Source: Candidatus Aminicenantes bacterium UBA2199 (GTDB lineage Bacteria > Acidobacteriota > Aminicenantia > UBA2199). From it: a stretch of 22,426 bases of DNA. Shown piece by piece: positions 1 to 8,311 of the stretch (positions are counted from its first letter, which is position 1; every line of letters starts with the position of its first letter). The position numbers and the translations under genes were made by a program. The stretch lies in the NCBI GenBank assembly GCA_002327965.1, contig DCVB01000045.1, positions 1-22,426 on the forward strand, read 5' to 3'. Below the pieces are notes generated by a model. It had not been told where the DNA came from, did no database searches, and saw nothing but the letters and a program-made list of their open reading frames with translations.

Positions 1-587
1 CGCCGCAGCACGACGAGTTCATCTTCTCGCTGTTGCAGGAGTCCAAAAAACCCGTCTTTCTGGCCATCAACAAGATCGACAAGCTGAACCGCGGCCGCGT
101 GCTGGAAAAGATCCAAGAGTACAGGGACGCCTTCCCCTGGAAGGAGATCGTCCCCATCTCGGCCAGGCGCGGCGACAACCTGGAACTGATCGAAGAGCTC
201 ATTTTTCGCTACCTGCCGGAAGGGGAGGACCTCTACCCGGCCGAGGAGACCACGCTGCAGAGCCAGGCGTTCTACGTCGGCGAGCTGGTGCGCGAGAAGG
301 TGCTGGACCGCGTCGAGGACGAGCTGCCCTTCACCACCACCCTGAAGGTGGAGGAGATCAAGGACCGCGGCGACACGGTCTACGTGCGCGCCGACGTCTA
401 CGTGGAGAACGTGGCGCAGAAGAAGATCGTCATCGGCAGGCAGGGCGGCCTGATCAAGCTCATCGGCACCGACGGCCGCGCGGCGCTGGAGGAGTACTTC
501 GGCAAGAAGGTCTTCCTCGACCTCTTCGTCAAGGTCGTCCCCGGCTGGCGCAACTCGCCGCAGGTCATCCGCGACATCTTCGACTGA
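1..587 (+). CDS. era: GTPase Era, 3' part (partial at left edge)
   Basis: Era is a Ras-like GTPase that binds 16S rRNA near its 3' end and assists 30S subunit maturation. The frame is open from base 3, so the gene starts outside the window and only the end of the G domain plus the C-terminal KH domain is present. Visible are the G4 motif NKID (in LAINKIDKL, about 59-84), the G5-like stretch VPISARRGDNL, and the Era linker YLPEGEDLYP. The KH domain carries the GxxG-type loop IGRQGGLIK, where IGKGGxxIK is usual, and ends in the typical VKVVPGWRNS region. The stop is TGA at 585-587. The G1 to G3 motifs are off-window. Identification is secure from the combination of G4 and KH. Confidence 0.95.
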   Translation, partial: PQHDEFIFSLLQESKKPVFLAINKIDKLNRGRVLEKIQEYRDAFPWKEIVPISARRGDNLELIEELIFRYLPEGEDLYPAEETTLQSQAFYVGELVREKVLDRVEDELPFTTTLKVEEIKDRGDTVYVRADVYVENVAQKKIVIGRQGGLIKLIGTDGRAALEEYFGKKVFLDLFVKVVPGWRNSPQVIRDIFD

Positions 588-621
588 CGCGCCTGGCCCT
601 GCCGCCCGATTGGGCCGGCAC

Positions 622-671
622 ATCGCCGTTCAGGCGATCGCGAACCCCGAGGTGGGGTCGGGGAATCCCCG
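622..671. other. Inverted repeats in the era-kinase intergenic gap
   Basis: The 126-base gap between era and the histidine kinase has no gene. It contains ATCGCC-GTTCA-GGCGAT (622-638), CCCC-GAGGT-GGGG (645-657) and the palindrome CGGGG-AAT-CCCCG (659-671). The last one ends just before the proposed -35 hexamer of the kinase promoter. No run of T follows any of them, so they are not good rho-independent terminators. They could be mRNA structures at the end of era or an operator. Neither role is shown. Confidence 0.35.
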
Positions 672-672
672 G

Positions 673-701
673 TTGCTATTTATCGGTAAATATAATAGAA
701 T
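673..701 (+). promoter_or_regulatory. Possible sigma70-type promoter of the histidine kinase
   Basis: TTGCTA (673-678) and TAGAAT (696-701) are separated by 17 bases. An overlapping perfect TATAAT lies at 691-696 but has no matching -35 box. Transcription would start near 708, only about six bases before the kinase ATG at 714. That start has no clear Shine-Dalgarno sequence, so the message would be nearly leaderless. The -35 box matches consensus at four of six positions, so this is a moderate call. Confidence 0.45.
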
Positions 702-713
702 AGCCCCTAAAAG

Positions 714-2276
714 ATGTTCAAGACCAACACGCTGCGCGCCAAGTTTTTGGTGTCTTTCGTCCTGCTCAGCCTGGCCTACATCGCCCTTTCCGCCTTTTTC
801 ATCCTGGCCATCGTCGGCGCCGCCAACAGCCGCATGGCCCGGGCCGGCTTCGTGCGCTGGGCCCGCGATTTCGAGACCCTGGCCGAGCCGAATTTCATCT
901 ATTTCAACTACATGAACCTCAAGGGCCAGGCGGAGGATATCCTCAAGGAGAACGAAAAGGATTTCATCGTCCTCTACGACGCCGAGGGGCGGGAGATATT
1001 CTTCAAGGGCCCGGAGTGGGTGCGCGGGGAACTGGCATCGCTTTCCGTCGGCAGCGACGGGCAGGTGCGTGACATATCCTTTGGCTCGCGGCCCTATATC
1101 CTGACCCGCCTGCCGGTCAGGGTCGCCAATACCGACACGGTGTGGGGTTCCATTCTATTCGGTCATTCCAACGAGGACAACCAGGCCATGCTCGGCCGGC
1201 TGCGCCTCACCGTCATCGTCATCTCCGGCGCGCTGCTCCTGGTCTTCATGGCCGTGATCGCGCTGATCAACCGCCGGCTGACCGAGCCCATTGGCCTGCT
1301 GAAGAACGGCCTGGACAAGATCAGTCACGGGGATTTTTCCCATCGCATCGAGATCCATTCCAACGACGAGTTCACCTACCTGGGCGACCAGTTCAACGAG
1401 ATGGCCGAAAAGATCGAAGGCATGCTGACCGAGATCGAGGCCACGCACCGCAACCTGGAGAAGCAGGTCGCCTCGCGCACCCGCGAGCTGCACGAGTCCA
1501 ACCAGAAGCTGCAGGTGGCCATGCAGGAGCTGCGCGACACGCAGCGGCACATCATCCAGACCGAAAAGCAGAAATCCCTGACCGCCATCGTCTCCGGCTT
1601 CGCCCACGAGATCAACAACCCGCTGACTGGCATCCTGGGCTACGTGGACCTGATCGGCCTCCGCGACGACGCCAGCCCCTACATCCGCGAGAAGCTGAAC
1701 AGCATCCAGAAGCAGGCCGTGCGCATCAAGAACATCATCGACCAGCTGAACCAGATGAATCCCGACATGGACCAGGTCAAAATGGAGCTCAGCCTCTCCA
1801 ACCTGCTGGAGAAGCTGGTCAAGGTCATCGGCTCGCGGCCGGAGAACAGCGAGCACGCCATCATCCGCAATTCCTTCAACCAGGACGTGATCATCCAGGG
1901 AAACCATTTCGCCCTGTGGCAGGTCTTCGAGGGCATCGTGGAGAACGCCCTCGAGGCCCTGCGCGAGAACCATGTGCGCAACGGCCGCGTGGCCATCGAC
2001 CTGAAGCGTTCGCTCGACGGCCGCCAGGCCATCGTGGAGATCAGCGACAACGGCGGCGGCTTCAAGAACCTGGACAAGGCCTTCGACCCCTTCTATACCA
2101 CCAAGAGCCGCACCCAGAAGAAAGGCATCGGGCTGACCATCGCCTATAACATCATCCAGGAGCACCAGGGCAACATCGTCATCCGCAACAACGAGGAAGG
2201 CGGGGCCACGGTGACGGTCTACCTGCAGGCCGCGGACAAGAATCTCAAAAAGCAAACCCAAGCGGAGGAATCATAA
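714..2276 (+). CDS. Membrane sensor histidine kinase (HAMP, HisKA, HATPase)
   Basis: A 520-residue sensor kinase of the inner membrane. Transmembrane segment 1 is at about 10-35. A periplasmic sensor region of about 120 residues follows, then transmembrane segment 2 at about 164-186. A HAMP domain (about 187-240, with EPIGLLKNGLDKISHGDF) and a coiled coil (about 235-290) come next. The HisKA phospho-acceptor is His298 in GFAHEINNPLTGILGY. The ATPase domain shows the N box Asn411 (VENALEAL), the G1 box Asp445 (DNGGGF) and the G2 box at about 471 (GIGLTIAYNII). All catalytic residues are present. No response regulator is encoded nearby, so it is an orphan kinase and its signal is unknown. Its stop overlaps the next start by one base (TAATG), suggesting translational coupling to the PpiD-like chaperone, which would fit an envelope-stress role (inference). 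No strong ribosome binding site precedes ATG 714. Confidence 0.9.
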   Translation: MFKTNTLRAKFLVSFVLLSLAYIALSAFFILAIVGAANSRMARAGFVRWARDFETLAEPNFIYFNYMNLKGQAEDILKENEKDFIVLYDAEGREIFFKGPEWVRGELASLSVGSDGQVRDISFGSRPYILTRLPVRVANTDTVWGSILFGHSNEDNQAMLGRLRLTVIVISGALLLVFMAVIALINRRLTEPIGLLKNGLDKISHGDFSHRIEIHSNDEFTYLGDQFNEMAEKIEGMLTEIEATHRNLEKQVASRTRELHESNQKLQVAMQELRDTQRHIIQTEKQKSLTAIVSGFAHEINNPLTGILGYVDLIGLRDDASPYIREKLNSIQKQAVRIKNIIDQLNQMNPDMDQVKMELSLSNLLEKLVKVIGSRPENSEHAIIRNSFNQDVIIQGNHFALWQVFEGIVENALEALRENHVRNGRVAIDLKRSLDGRQAIVEISDNGGGFKNLDKAFDPFYTTKSRTQKKGIGLTIAYNIIQEHQGNIVIRNNEEGGATVTVYLQAADKNLKKQTQAEES

Positions 2277-4204
2277 TGCTCAGATCCATGAGGAACAACC
2301 TGAAATCACTTTCCTGGACCCTGTGGCTGGTGATCCTGGCCTTCATCGGCTTCATTTTCGTCCAATGGGGATCGGGACGCTTCGACCAGGAGGGCCTGGA
2401 CCGCGACGTGGCCGCCGTCGGGCGCTCCACCATCGGCGGCGAGGAATTCCAGAAGAACCTGGCCCGCACACTGGAGATGTACCGCAACCGGTTCAAGGAC
2501 AACTTCAGCCGCCAGATGATCGACCAGATGCGCATCGCCGAGCAGGTGCTGCAGGGGATGATCAGCGGCCGCATCGTGCAGGGCGAGGCCAGGAAGCTCC
2601 GCCTCGAGGTCTCGGATGCCGAGCTGCAGGACGCGATCCGCGCCCAGCCGTCCTTCCAGCGCGACGGCCGCTTCATCGGCTCGGAGGAATACGAGCGCCT
2701 GCTGGCCTACAACCACGTCACCGTGGTCGATTTCGAGGAGAGCCTGCGCCAGGACATATTGGCCGACAAGCTCAAGGAGCTGGTGACCGCCGGCCTGGTA
2801 CTCGACAACGACGAGCTGCGCGAGGACTTCCGCAGGGAGAACGACAAGGCCGAGCTGGACTACATCGCCTTCCGCCTGGACGATGTCAAGGAGCAGCCCG
2901 CAGCCGGCGAGGAGGAGCTGCGCGAATTCCACGCCAAGCACCCGGCGCTGTTCCAGGGCGACGAGAAGCGTTCGGGCGAAGTGCTGGCCCTGAAATACGT
3001 TGACCTTAAAAAGGAGGTCCGCCTCAAGGATGATGACCTGTTCGCCTATTACCAGGCGAACAAGGCCATGTTCAGGGTCCCCGGCAAAACCAAGGTCAGC
3101 CGCATCCGCGTGGCCTACGACGAGGCGACCCGCGAGGATGTCCTGAAGCGCATGGATGAAGTCGCCGCCACGTTGACCCCGGACAACTTCGCCGACCGGG
3201 CCCGCGAGCTGTCCGAAGACGAAAAAGCCAAGGAAGGCGGCGACTGGGGCTATTGGGGCTGGCAGAGCTTCAGCGCCCAGGAAAAATCGCTGATCGACAA
3301 CCTCAAGCAGGGCGGCATCTCCTCGCCCGTGGACGCCGGCGGCGCCTTTTCGTTGCTGTACGTCCCCGAAAAGGTCGAGGAACAGCAGCAGAGCTTCGAT
3401 GTCGTCAAGCCCCGCATCCTCGGCGTGCTGGAGAACGAGCGCTTGAGAAAGCTGGCCGGCGAAAGGATGGCCCAGGCCTATCAACGGGTCAAGAAGGCCG
3501 AAAGCCTCGCCGTCGGCGCCGGCAAGCTGGGGGTCAAGGTGGTCGACAGCGGGCCGCTGACCCGCGGCCAGGCCATCAAGGACCTGGATGAGATGGGCTA
3601 TATCTCGCAGAAGCTCTTCGCCATGAGCGAGAGCGAGATCTCCGAACCGCTGGAGTTCCCCGAGGGCATCGCCGTGGTCCGGCTGACCCGGGTGGTCAAG
3701 GCGCAGACCGAGCCTTTCGACGCCGTGCGCCAGAAAGTCGTTGTTGAGGTGGCCAACGCCAAAAAACTGCGCATGCTGGAGGAGCGGGCGCGGCGGGTGT
3801 CCGACGAGTTGAACCGCCTGGCCGATGCCGGAAAGATCGATGCGTACCTGAAAAACGAGTCCCTGAAAGTCGAGACCGCCAGCTACCAGCGCGGCGACCG
3901 TCTGGCCGACCTGCCCGTGACGCCGGGGCTGGACGAGGCCGTGTTCGCCCTGGAGGAGAACGTCTATTCCGCCCCCCTGGCGCTGAAGACCGCCGTGGCC
4001 GTCGTCAAGCTGAAGAGCAAGAAGGTAGTCAGCGACGACGATTTCGCCAAGGAACGCCAGGCCTATTACGCGAAGCAACTGGAGGAAGCCAAGAATACCC
4101 GCTTCGGCTCCTTCCTGCTGAGCAAGCAGGAAGATTACAAGATCCGTTTCAATGCCGAGATATTCGAAAGGGTCAAGGATTCCGTCATTTCACGATTCCG
4201 CTAA
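2276..4204 (+). CDS. PpiD/SurA-like membrane-anchored peptidyl-prolyl isomerase-type chaperone
   Basis: A 642-residue protein with the PpiD layout: a short cytoplasmic N-terminus, one membrane anchor at about 14-32 (SWTLWLVILAFIGFIFVQWG), a SurA_N-like helical region (about 40-220), a parvulin-type domain (about 271-370) and a further C-terminal region. E. coli PpiD is 623 residues. In the parvulin domain the GGDWGYWG motif (321-328) and the closing GGISSPVDAGGAFSLLYV are clear. The usual histidine of the first strand (RHILV type) is replaced in KVSRIRV, so isomerase activity is doubtful and a holdase role is more likely. Known family members act on outer-membrane or secreted proteins leaving the Sec translocon. 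The start is set by GGAGG at 2264-2268 and by the one-base overlap with the kinase stop. Confidence 0.82.
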   Translation: MLRSMRNNLKSLSWTLWLVILAFIGFIFVQWGSGRFDQEGLDRDVAAVGRSTIGGEEFQKNLARTLEMYRNRFKDNFSRQMIDQMRIAEQVLQGMISGRIVQGEARKLRLEVSDAELQDAIRAQPSFQRDGRFIGSEEYERLLAYNHVTVVDFEESLRQDILADKLKELVTAGLVLDNDELREDFRRENDKAELDYIAFRLDDVKEQPAAGEEELREFHAKHPALFQGDEKRSGEVLALKYVDLKKEVRLKDDDLFAYYQANKAMFRVPGKTKVSRIRVAYDEATREDVLKRMDEVAATLTPDNFADRARELSEDEKAKEGGDWGYWGWQSFSAQEKSLIDNLKQGGISSPVDAGGAFSLLYVPEKVEEQQQSFDVVKPRILGVLENERLRKLAGERMAQAYQRVKKAESLAVGAGKLGVKVVDSGPLTRGQAIKDLDEMGYISQKLFAMSESEISEPLEFPEGIAVVRLTRVVKAQTEPFDAVRQKVVVEVANAKKLRMLEERARRVSDELNRLADAGKIDAYLKNESLKVETASYQRGDRLADLPVTPGLDEAVFALEENVYSAPLALKTAVAVVKLKSKKVVSDDDFAKERQAYYAKQLEEAKNTRFGSFLLSKQEDYKIRFNAEIFERVKDSVISRFR

Positions 4205-4216
4205 AGGAGCAACTCC

Positions 4217-6226
4217 ATGAGCCAAACGCCAGAAGTCAAGGGAATGCCCGAAGGGGCATTCGAAGTGCTGCCTGCCGGCAAGGAATACGCCCCCTATATC
4301 GCCGCCGACGCCGTGATGCCCGAGGTGACCTTCCGTTCCGTGGTCCTGGGCCTGATCATGGCGGTGGTGTTCTCGGCCGCCGCCGCTTTCCTGGGGCTGA
4401 AGATCGGCCAGGTGTTCGAAGCCGCCATCCCCATCGCCATCATCGCCGTCGGCGTCGCACCGCTGTTCAAGAGGAAGAGCACCATCCTGGAGAACGTCAT
4501 CGTCCAGTCGATCGGTGCCGCATCCGGATTGGTGGTCGCCGGCGCGATTTTCACCCTGCCGGCGCTGTTCATCCTGGGGCTCGACAAGGCGATCGGCTTC
4601 GACCTGTTCAAGATCTTCATGGTCTCCTTCCTGGGCGGGGCGCTGGGCATTCTTTTCCTGATACCGTTCCGCAAGTACTTCGTCAAGGAGATGCACGGCC
4701 ATTTCCCGTTCCCCGAAGCCACCGCCACCACCCAGGTGCTGGTCGCCGGAGAAAAGGGCGGCGCCCAGGCCAGGATCCTGGTCAAGAGCATGATCATCGG
4801 CGGCGTCTTTGACTTCATGGTGCACTCGGTCGGGGCGTTCAACGAGGTGTTTACCAGCCGCTTGTTCGGCCTCGGCAAGGCGCTGGCCGACAAGTCCAAG
4901 ATCGTCTTCAAGATGGATGTCCTGTCGGCCGTTTTGGGGCTGGGCTACATCATCGGCCTGAAGTACACGTCGATCATCGCCGCCGGCAGCCTGCTGTCCT
5001 GGTTCCTGCTGGTGCCGGTGATCTACTACTTCGGTCAATACATACCCGCCGAGATCGTGGGCAACGGCAGCCAGCTGATCTCGGCCATGAGCGCCGAGGA
5101 GATCTTCAGGTCCTACGTGCGTTTCATCGGCATCGGCGCCATCGCCATGGCCGGCATCATCGGCATCCTGAAATCGACGAAGATCATCGTCCAGGCCTTC
5201 GGCATGGGCTTCAAGCAGATGTTCCGCAAGGCCGCCGCCGGTGACGAGAAGACGCCCAGGACCCAAACCGACCTGAGCATGAAAACCGTCATCCTCGGCC
5301 TGGCCCTGACGATCCTGGTCATCTGGGTGTTTTTCAGCTTCGCGGTGCTCCAGCCCGTGCCGCAGCCGCTGAAGCTGGGCCTGATCGCCACGCTCACCGT
5401 CTTCGTGATCAGCTTCCTGTTCACCTCGGTGGCGGCGCGGGCCATCGCCATCGTCGGCACCAACCCGGTCTCGGGCATGACCATGATGACCCTGATCCTG
5501 AGCAGCCTGGTGCTGGTCGCCGCCGGCCTGACCGGCCAGTACGGCATGTACGCCGCCCTGCTCATCGGCGGCGTGGTCTGCACGGCGCTGTCCATGTCGG
5601 GAGGCTTCATCACCGATTTGAAGATCGGTTACTGGCTGGGTTCGACCCCGGTCAAGCAGCAGAAATACAAGATGCTCGGCGTCCTGGTCTCGGCGATGAC
5701 CGTGGGACTGGTCATCTTCCTGCTGAACCAAACCTACGGCTTTTCCGGTTCCGACGCCCTGGCGGCGCCGCAGGCCAATGCCATGGCCGCCCTGATCCAG
5801 CCGCTGATGAACCCGGGCGCGCAGGTGCCCTGGCTGCTCTACGGCGTCGGCATCCTGACCGCCCTGATCATGGAGTTCATCGGCGTGCCGCCGCTGGCCT
5901 TCGCCCTGGGCATGTACATCCCGCTGGAACTGAATACGCCGCTGGTCATCGGCGGCCTGATCGCCCACCTGGTCCAGCGTTCCAGCCAGGACAAGGAATG
6001 GGCCAACAAGCGCTATGAAAAGGGCATCCTCATCGCCTCGGGCTTCATCGCCGGCGGCGCCATCATCGGCGTGCTCAGCGCCATCCTCAAGTACTTCGAC
6101 TTCGAGCGCTTCATCCACCTGGGCTGGGCCGACAAGGCGCAGGGCGAGCCCATCGCCCTGGTCATGTTCGTCGTCCTCGCGCTCTACCTCTACTTCGATT
6201 CGCGCCGCGTCGGGAAGGAGGATTGA
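4217..6226 (+). CDS. OPT-family oligopeptide transporter
   Basis: A 669-residue polytopic inner-membrane protein, hydrophobic almost throughout, with about 14 to 16 likely transmembrane segments. OPT-family features include the N-terminal EVTFRSVVLGLIMAVVFSAA segment followed by AFLGLKIGQVFEA, and the conserved HFPFPEATATTQVL region (Phe163-Leu175 at its core), a hallmark of bacterial OPT proteins. The family imports small peptides, or metal chelates in the YSL branch, by proton symport. The exact substrate cannot be read from sequence. AAGGAG (4203-4208) lies nine bases upstream of ATG 4217. The stop TGA overlaps the next ATG (TGATG), tying it to an M24 peptidase. That supports peptides as substrate (inference). 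The minus strand here is also open for a long way, a codon-bias artefact. Confidence 0.9.
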   Translation: MSQTPEVKGMPEGAFEVLPAGKEYAPYIAADAVMPEVTFRSVVLGLIMAVVFSAAAAFLGLKIGQVFEAAIPIAIIAVGVAPLFKRKSTILENVIVQSIGAASGLVVAGAIFTLPALFILGLDKAIGFDLFKIFMVSFLGGALGILFLIPFRKYFVKEMHGHFPFPEATATTQVLVAGEKGGAQARILVKSMIIGGVFDFMVHSVGAFNEVFTSRLFGLGKALADKSKIVFKMDVLSAVLGLGYIIGLKYTSIIAAGSLLSWFLLVPVIYYFGQYIPAEIVGNGSQLISAMSAEEIFRSYVRFIGIGAIAMAGIIGILKSTKIIVQAFGMGFKQMFRKAAAGDEKTPRTQTDLSMKTVILGLALTILVIWVFFSFAVLQPVPQPLKLGLIATLTVFVISFLFTSVAARAIAIVGTNPVSGMTMMTLILSSLVLVAAGLTGQYGMYAALLIGGVVCTALSMSGGFITDLKIGYWLGSTPVKQQKYKMLGVLVSAMTVGLVIFLLNQTYGFSGSDALAAPQANAMAALIQPLMNPGAQVPWLLYGVGILTALIMEFIGVPPLAFALGMYIPLELNTPLVIGGLIAHLVQRSSQDKEWANKRYEKGILIASGFIAGGAIIGVLSAILKYFDFERFIHLGWADKAQGEPIALVMFVVLALYLYFDSRRVGKED

Positions 6227-7413
6227 TGGAGAAGGAAAAGATCGCCCAGGCCATAGAGATCCTGGGCGAGCTGGACATCGATCTCTGGATGGTCGTCGAC
6301 CGTGAGTCGGGGATCATCACCGATCCGATGATGGACTATGTCGTCGGCAGCCACGCCACCTGGCTTTCGTTCTTCCTGTTCAGCAGGACGGGGGAGAAGC
6401 ACGCCGTCGTCGGCAACCTCGACGTGGAGACCTTCCGCCGCGCCGGGCTGTTCGACACCGTTTCCGCCTACAAGGGCAGCCCCCGGGACGACCTGCTGCG
6501 CCTGCTGCGCCGGCTCGACCCGCGCAAGATCGCCATCGACTATTCCCCCGACTGCGCCGCCGCCGATGGCCTGACCCACGGCAACTACCTGAAACTTCTG
6601 GAACTGCTGCAGGGAACCGATTTTCCCTCCCGCCTGGGCCCGGCCGAAGAACTGATCGCCAAGCTGCGCGGCCGCAAGTCCGCCGAGGAACTGCGCCGGC
6701 TGCGCCAGGCCTGCCGGGTCACGCTCGACATATACGGCAAGGTGGGCAAGGCGGCACGGCCGGGCATGAGCGAGAAAGAACTCGCGGACTGGATCACGGC
6801 GCGCCGCGAGAAACTGGGGCTGCCGTCGGCCTGGGATGCCGACAGCTGCCCGGCCGTCTTCAGCGGGCCGCAGGAGATCGGCGCCCACTCGGCGCCCACG
6901 GGCAATGTGCTGCGGCCCGGCCACATCTTCAACATCGATTTTGGCGTCCGGGTCGAAAAATACTGCTCCGACCTGCAGCGTACCTGGTACATCCTGCGTC
7001 CGGGCGAAAAAAAAGCACCGCCCGAGGTCCAGCGCGGCTTTGACGTCCTCCTGGAGTCGATACGGCTGGCCTTTGCGGCCATGAAGCCGGGGGCCCGCGG
7101 CCTCGACATCGACACCATTGCCCGCGGTCATATCGTTTCCCGGGGCTACGACGAGTATCCCCACGCCCTGGGCCACCAGGTGGGGCGCGTGGCCCACGAC
7201 GGCGGCGCCCTGTTGGCGCCGGCCTGGGAGCGCTACGGCAACCTGCCCTTCATGCCCTTGGAAAAGGACCAGGTGTTCACCATCGAGCCGCGCATCTACA
7301 TCAAGGACTTCGGGGTGGCCACGGTGGAGGAGATGGTCGTCCTCACCGCCGCCGGAGCCGAATACCTGTCCCAGCCCCAGGTTGAGCTGTACCTGGTCAA
7401 GCCCAGGGGATAA
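6226..7413 (+). CDS. M24-family metallopeptidase (Xaa-Pro aminopeptidase/dipeptidase type)
   Basis: A 395-residue cytoplasmic peptidase with an N-terminal creatinase-like domain (about 1-145) and a C-terminal pita-bread catalytic domain. All five expected metal ligands can be placed: Asp238 (NIDFGVR), Asp249 (SDLQRTW), His317 (HALGHQVG), Glu354 (FTIEPRIYI) and Glu368 (VATVEEMVVL). Relatives remove an N-terminal residue before proline or split Xaa-Pro dipeptides using two Mn or Co ions. Which of these applies here cannot be told. ATG 6226 is preferred over the in-frame TTG 6223, because AAGGAGG (6215-6221) is four bases from the ATG and only one base from the TTG. The ATG overlaps the transporter stop by one base, so peptide import and hydrolysis are probably co-expressed. 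Confidence 0.88.
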   Translation: MEKEKIAQAIEILGELDIDLWMVVDRESGIITDPMMDYVVGSHATWLSFFLFSRTGEKHAVVGNLDVETFRRAGLFDTVSAYKGSPRDDLLRLLRRLDPRKIAIDYSPDCAAADGLTHGNYLKLLELLQGTDFPSRLGPAEELIAKLRGRKSAEELRRLRQACRVTLDIYGKVGKAARPGMSEKELADWITARREKLGLPSAWDADSCPAVFSGPQEIGAHSAPTGNVLRPGHIFNIDFGVRVEKYCSDLQRTWYILRPGEKKAPPEVQRGFDVLLESIRLAFAAMKPGARGLDIDTIARGHIVSRGYDEYPHALGHQVGRVAHDGGALLAPAWERYGNLPFMPLEKDQVFTIEPRIYIKDFGVATVEEMVVLTAAGAEYLSQPQVELYLVKPRG

Positions 7414-7417
7414 CGTC

Positions 7418-8311
7418 ATGGCCGGCGGCGGACCCCATCCCATGCGGAAGCCCGAATGGCTGAAGGCGCGGCTACCGGGCGGTGACGCCTTTTTCGCGCT
7501 GAAAAGCAGGCTGCGCAGGCGCGAACTGCACACCATCTGCGAGAGTGCCCGCTGTCCCAACATCCATGAGTGCTGGAACAGTGCCCAGGCCACTTTCCTG
7601 ATCATGGGTTCCGTCTGCAGCCGCGACTGCCGCTTCTGCGCCGTCGCCAGCGGTTCGCCCGGGCCGCTGGACCCGGAGGAAGGGCGCAAAATCTCCGAGA
7701 TGGCCGCATGGATGGGGCTGCGCTATGCCGTCATCACCTCGGTGACCCGCGACGATCTTCCCGACCAGGGCAGCGGCCATTTCGCGGCAGTGGTCCGCAA
7801 CCTGAAGCGCGAGCGGCCGCAGCTGGGGATCGAGGCCCTGGTTCCCGATTTTTCCGGCCGGGCCGCGCTGCTGGATGCCGTTCTCGATGCCGGCGTGGAC
7901 GTCCTGGCCCACAATATCGAAACGGTCCCCAGCCTGTACGCCAAGGTCAACCGCCGCCCGGCAGCCTTTTCCGATTCGCTGCGCGTCCTGCAGCGCGGCA
8001 AGGAACGCGGCTGGGTCACCAAGAGCGGCCTGATGGTCGGTCTGGGCGAGACCCATGCCGAGATCCTTGACCTGCTGACCGTCCTGCGCGAGCGGGACGT
8101 CGACCTGCTGACCATCGGCCAGTACCTGCAGCCCGACCGGCGCAGCCTGGCGGTCGAGCGCTATGTTCCTCCCGCGGAGTTCGCCGAGTTGAAGCAGGCG
8201 GCCCTGGGGCTGGGTTTTTTGGGGGTGGAATCGGGACCCTTCGTCCGCAGTTCCTATCACGCCGAACAGATGTTCCAGGCGGTGAACCGTGCGCTACCTC
8301 GTATTCAGTGA
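7418..8311 (+). CDS. lipA: Lipoyl synthase LipA
   Basis: LipA is a radical-SAM enzyme that inserts two sulfur atoms into protein-bound octanoyl groups to form lipoyl cofactors. The 297-residue product has the auxiliary [4Fe-4S] cluster motif Cys41-x4-Cys46-x5-Cys52 (CESARCPNIHEC). The radical-SAM motif is Cys67-x3-Cys71-x2-Cys74 (CSRDCRFC). The C-terminal RSSYHA (277-282) has Ser278 as the expected serine ligand. HNIETV and TKSGLMVGLGE are also typical. The frame is open further upstream, but that stretch overlaps the M24 gene and is not LipA-like. ATG 7418 has AGGGGA (7405-7410) seven bases before it, and ATG 7442 is the weaker alternative. No lipB or lipoate ligase gene is nearby. It overlaps the next gene by 23 bases. 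Confidence 0.95.
   Translation: MAGGGPHPMRKPEWLKARLPGGDAFFALKSRLRRRELHTICESARCPNIHECWNSAQATFLIMGSVCSRDCRFCAVASGSPGPLDPEEGRKISEMAAWMGLRYAVITSVTRDDLPDQGSGHFAAVVRNLKRERPQLGIEALVPDFSGRAALLDAVLDAGVDVLAHNIETVPSLYAKVNRRPAAFSDSLRVLQRGKERGWVTKSGLMVGLGETHAEILDLLTVLRERDVDLLTIGQYLQPDRRSLAVERYVPPAEFAELKQAALGLGFLGVESGPFVRSSYHAEQMFQAVNRALPRIQ

Noticed and set aside
2306..4078. Long minus-strand open frame opposite the PpiD-like gene, and similar ones opposite the kinase, the lytic transglycosylase and der
   Set aside because: All mirror a confident gene on the other strand, have biased low-information products and lack ribosome sites. They are codon-bias shadows.
4190..6118. Very long open frame on the minus strand opposite the OPT transporter (642 codons)
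   Set aside because: Its product is dominated by Asp, His, Gln and Gly without any domain pattern, as expected from the complement of a GC-rich membrane protein gene. The plus-strand frame has clear family motifs.
7118..7417. Upstream extension of lipA by 100 codons
   Set aside because: It lies wholly inside the M24 peptidase gene in another frame and is Ser/Pro/Trp-rich. LipA homology begins after 7418, where a good ribosome site exists.
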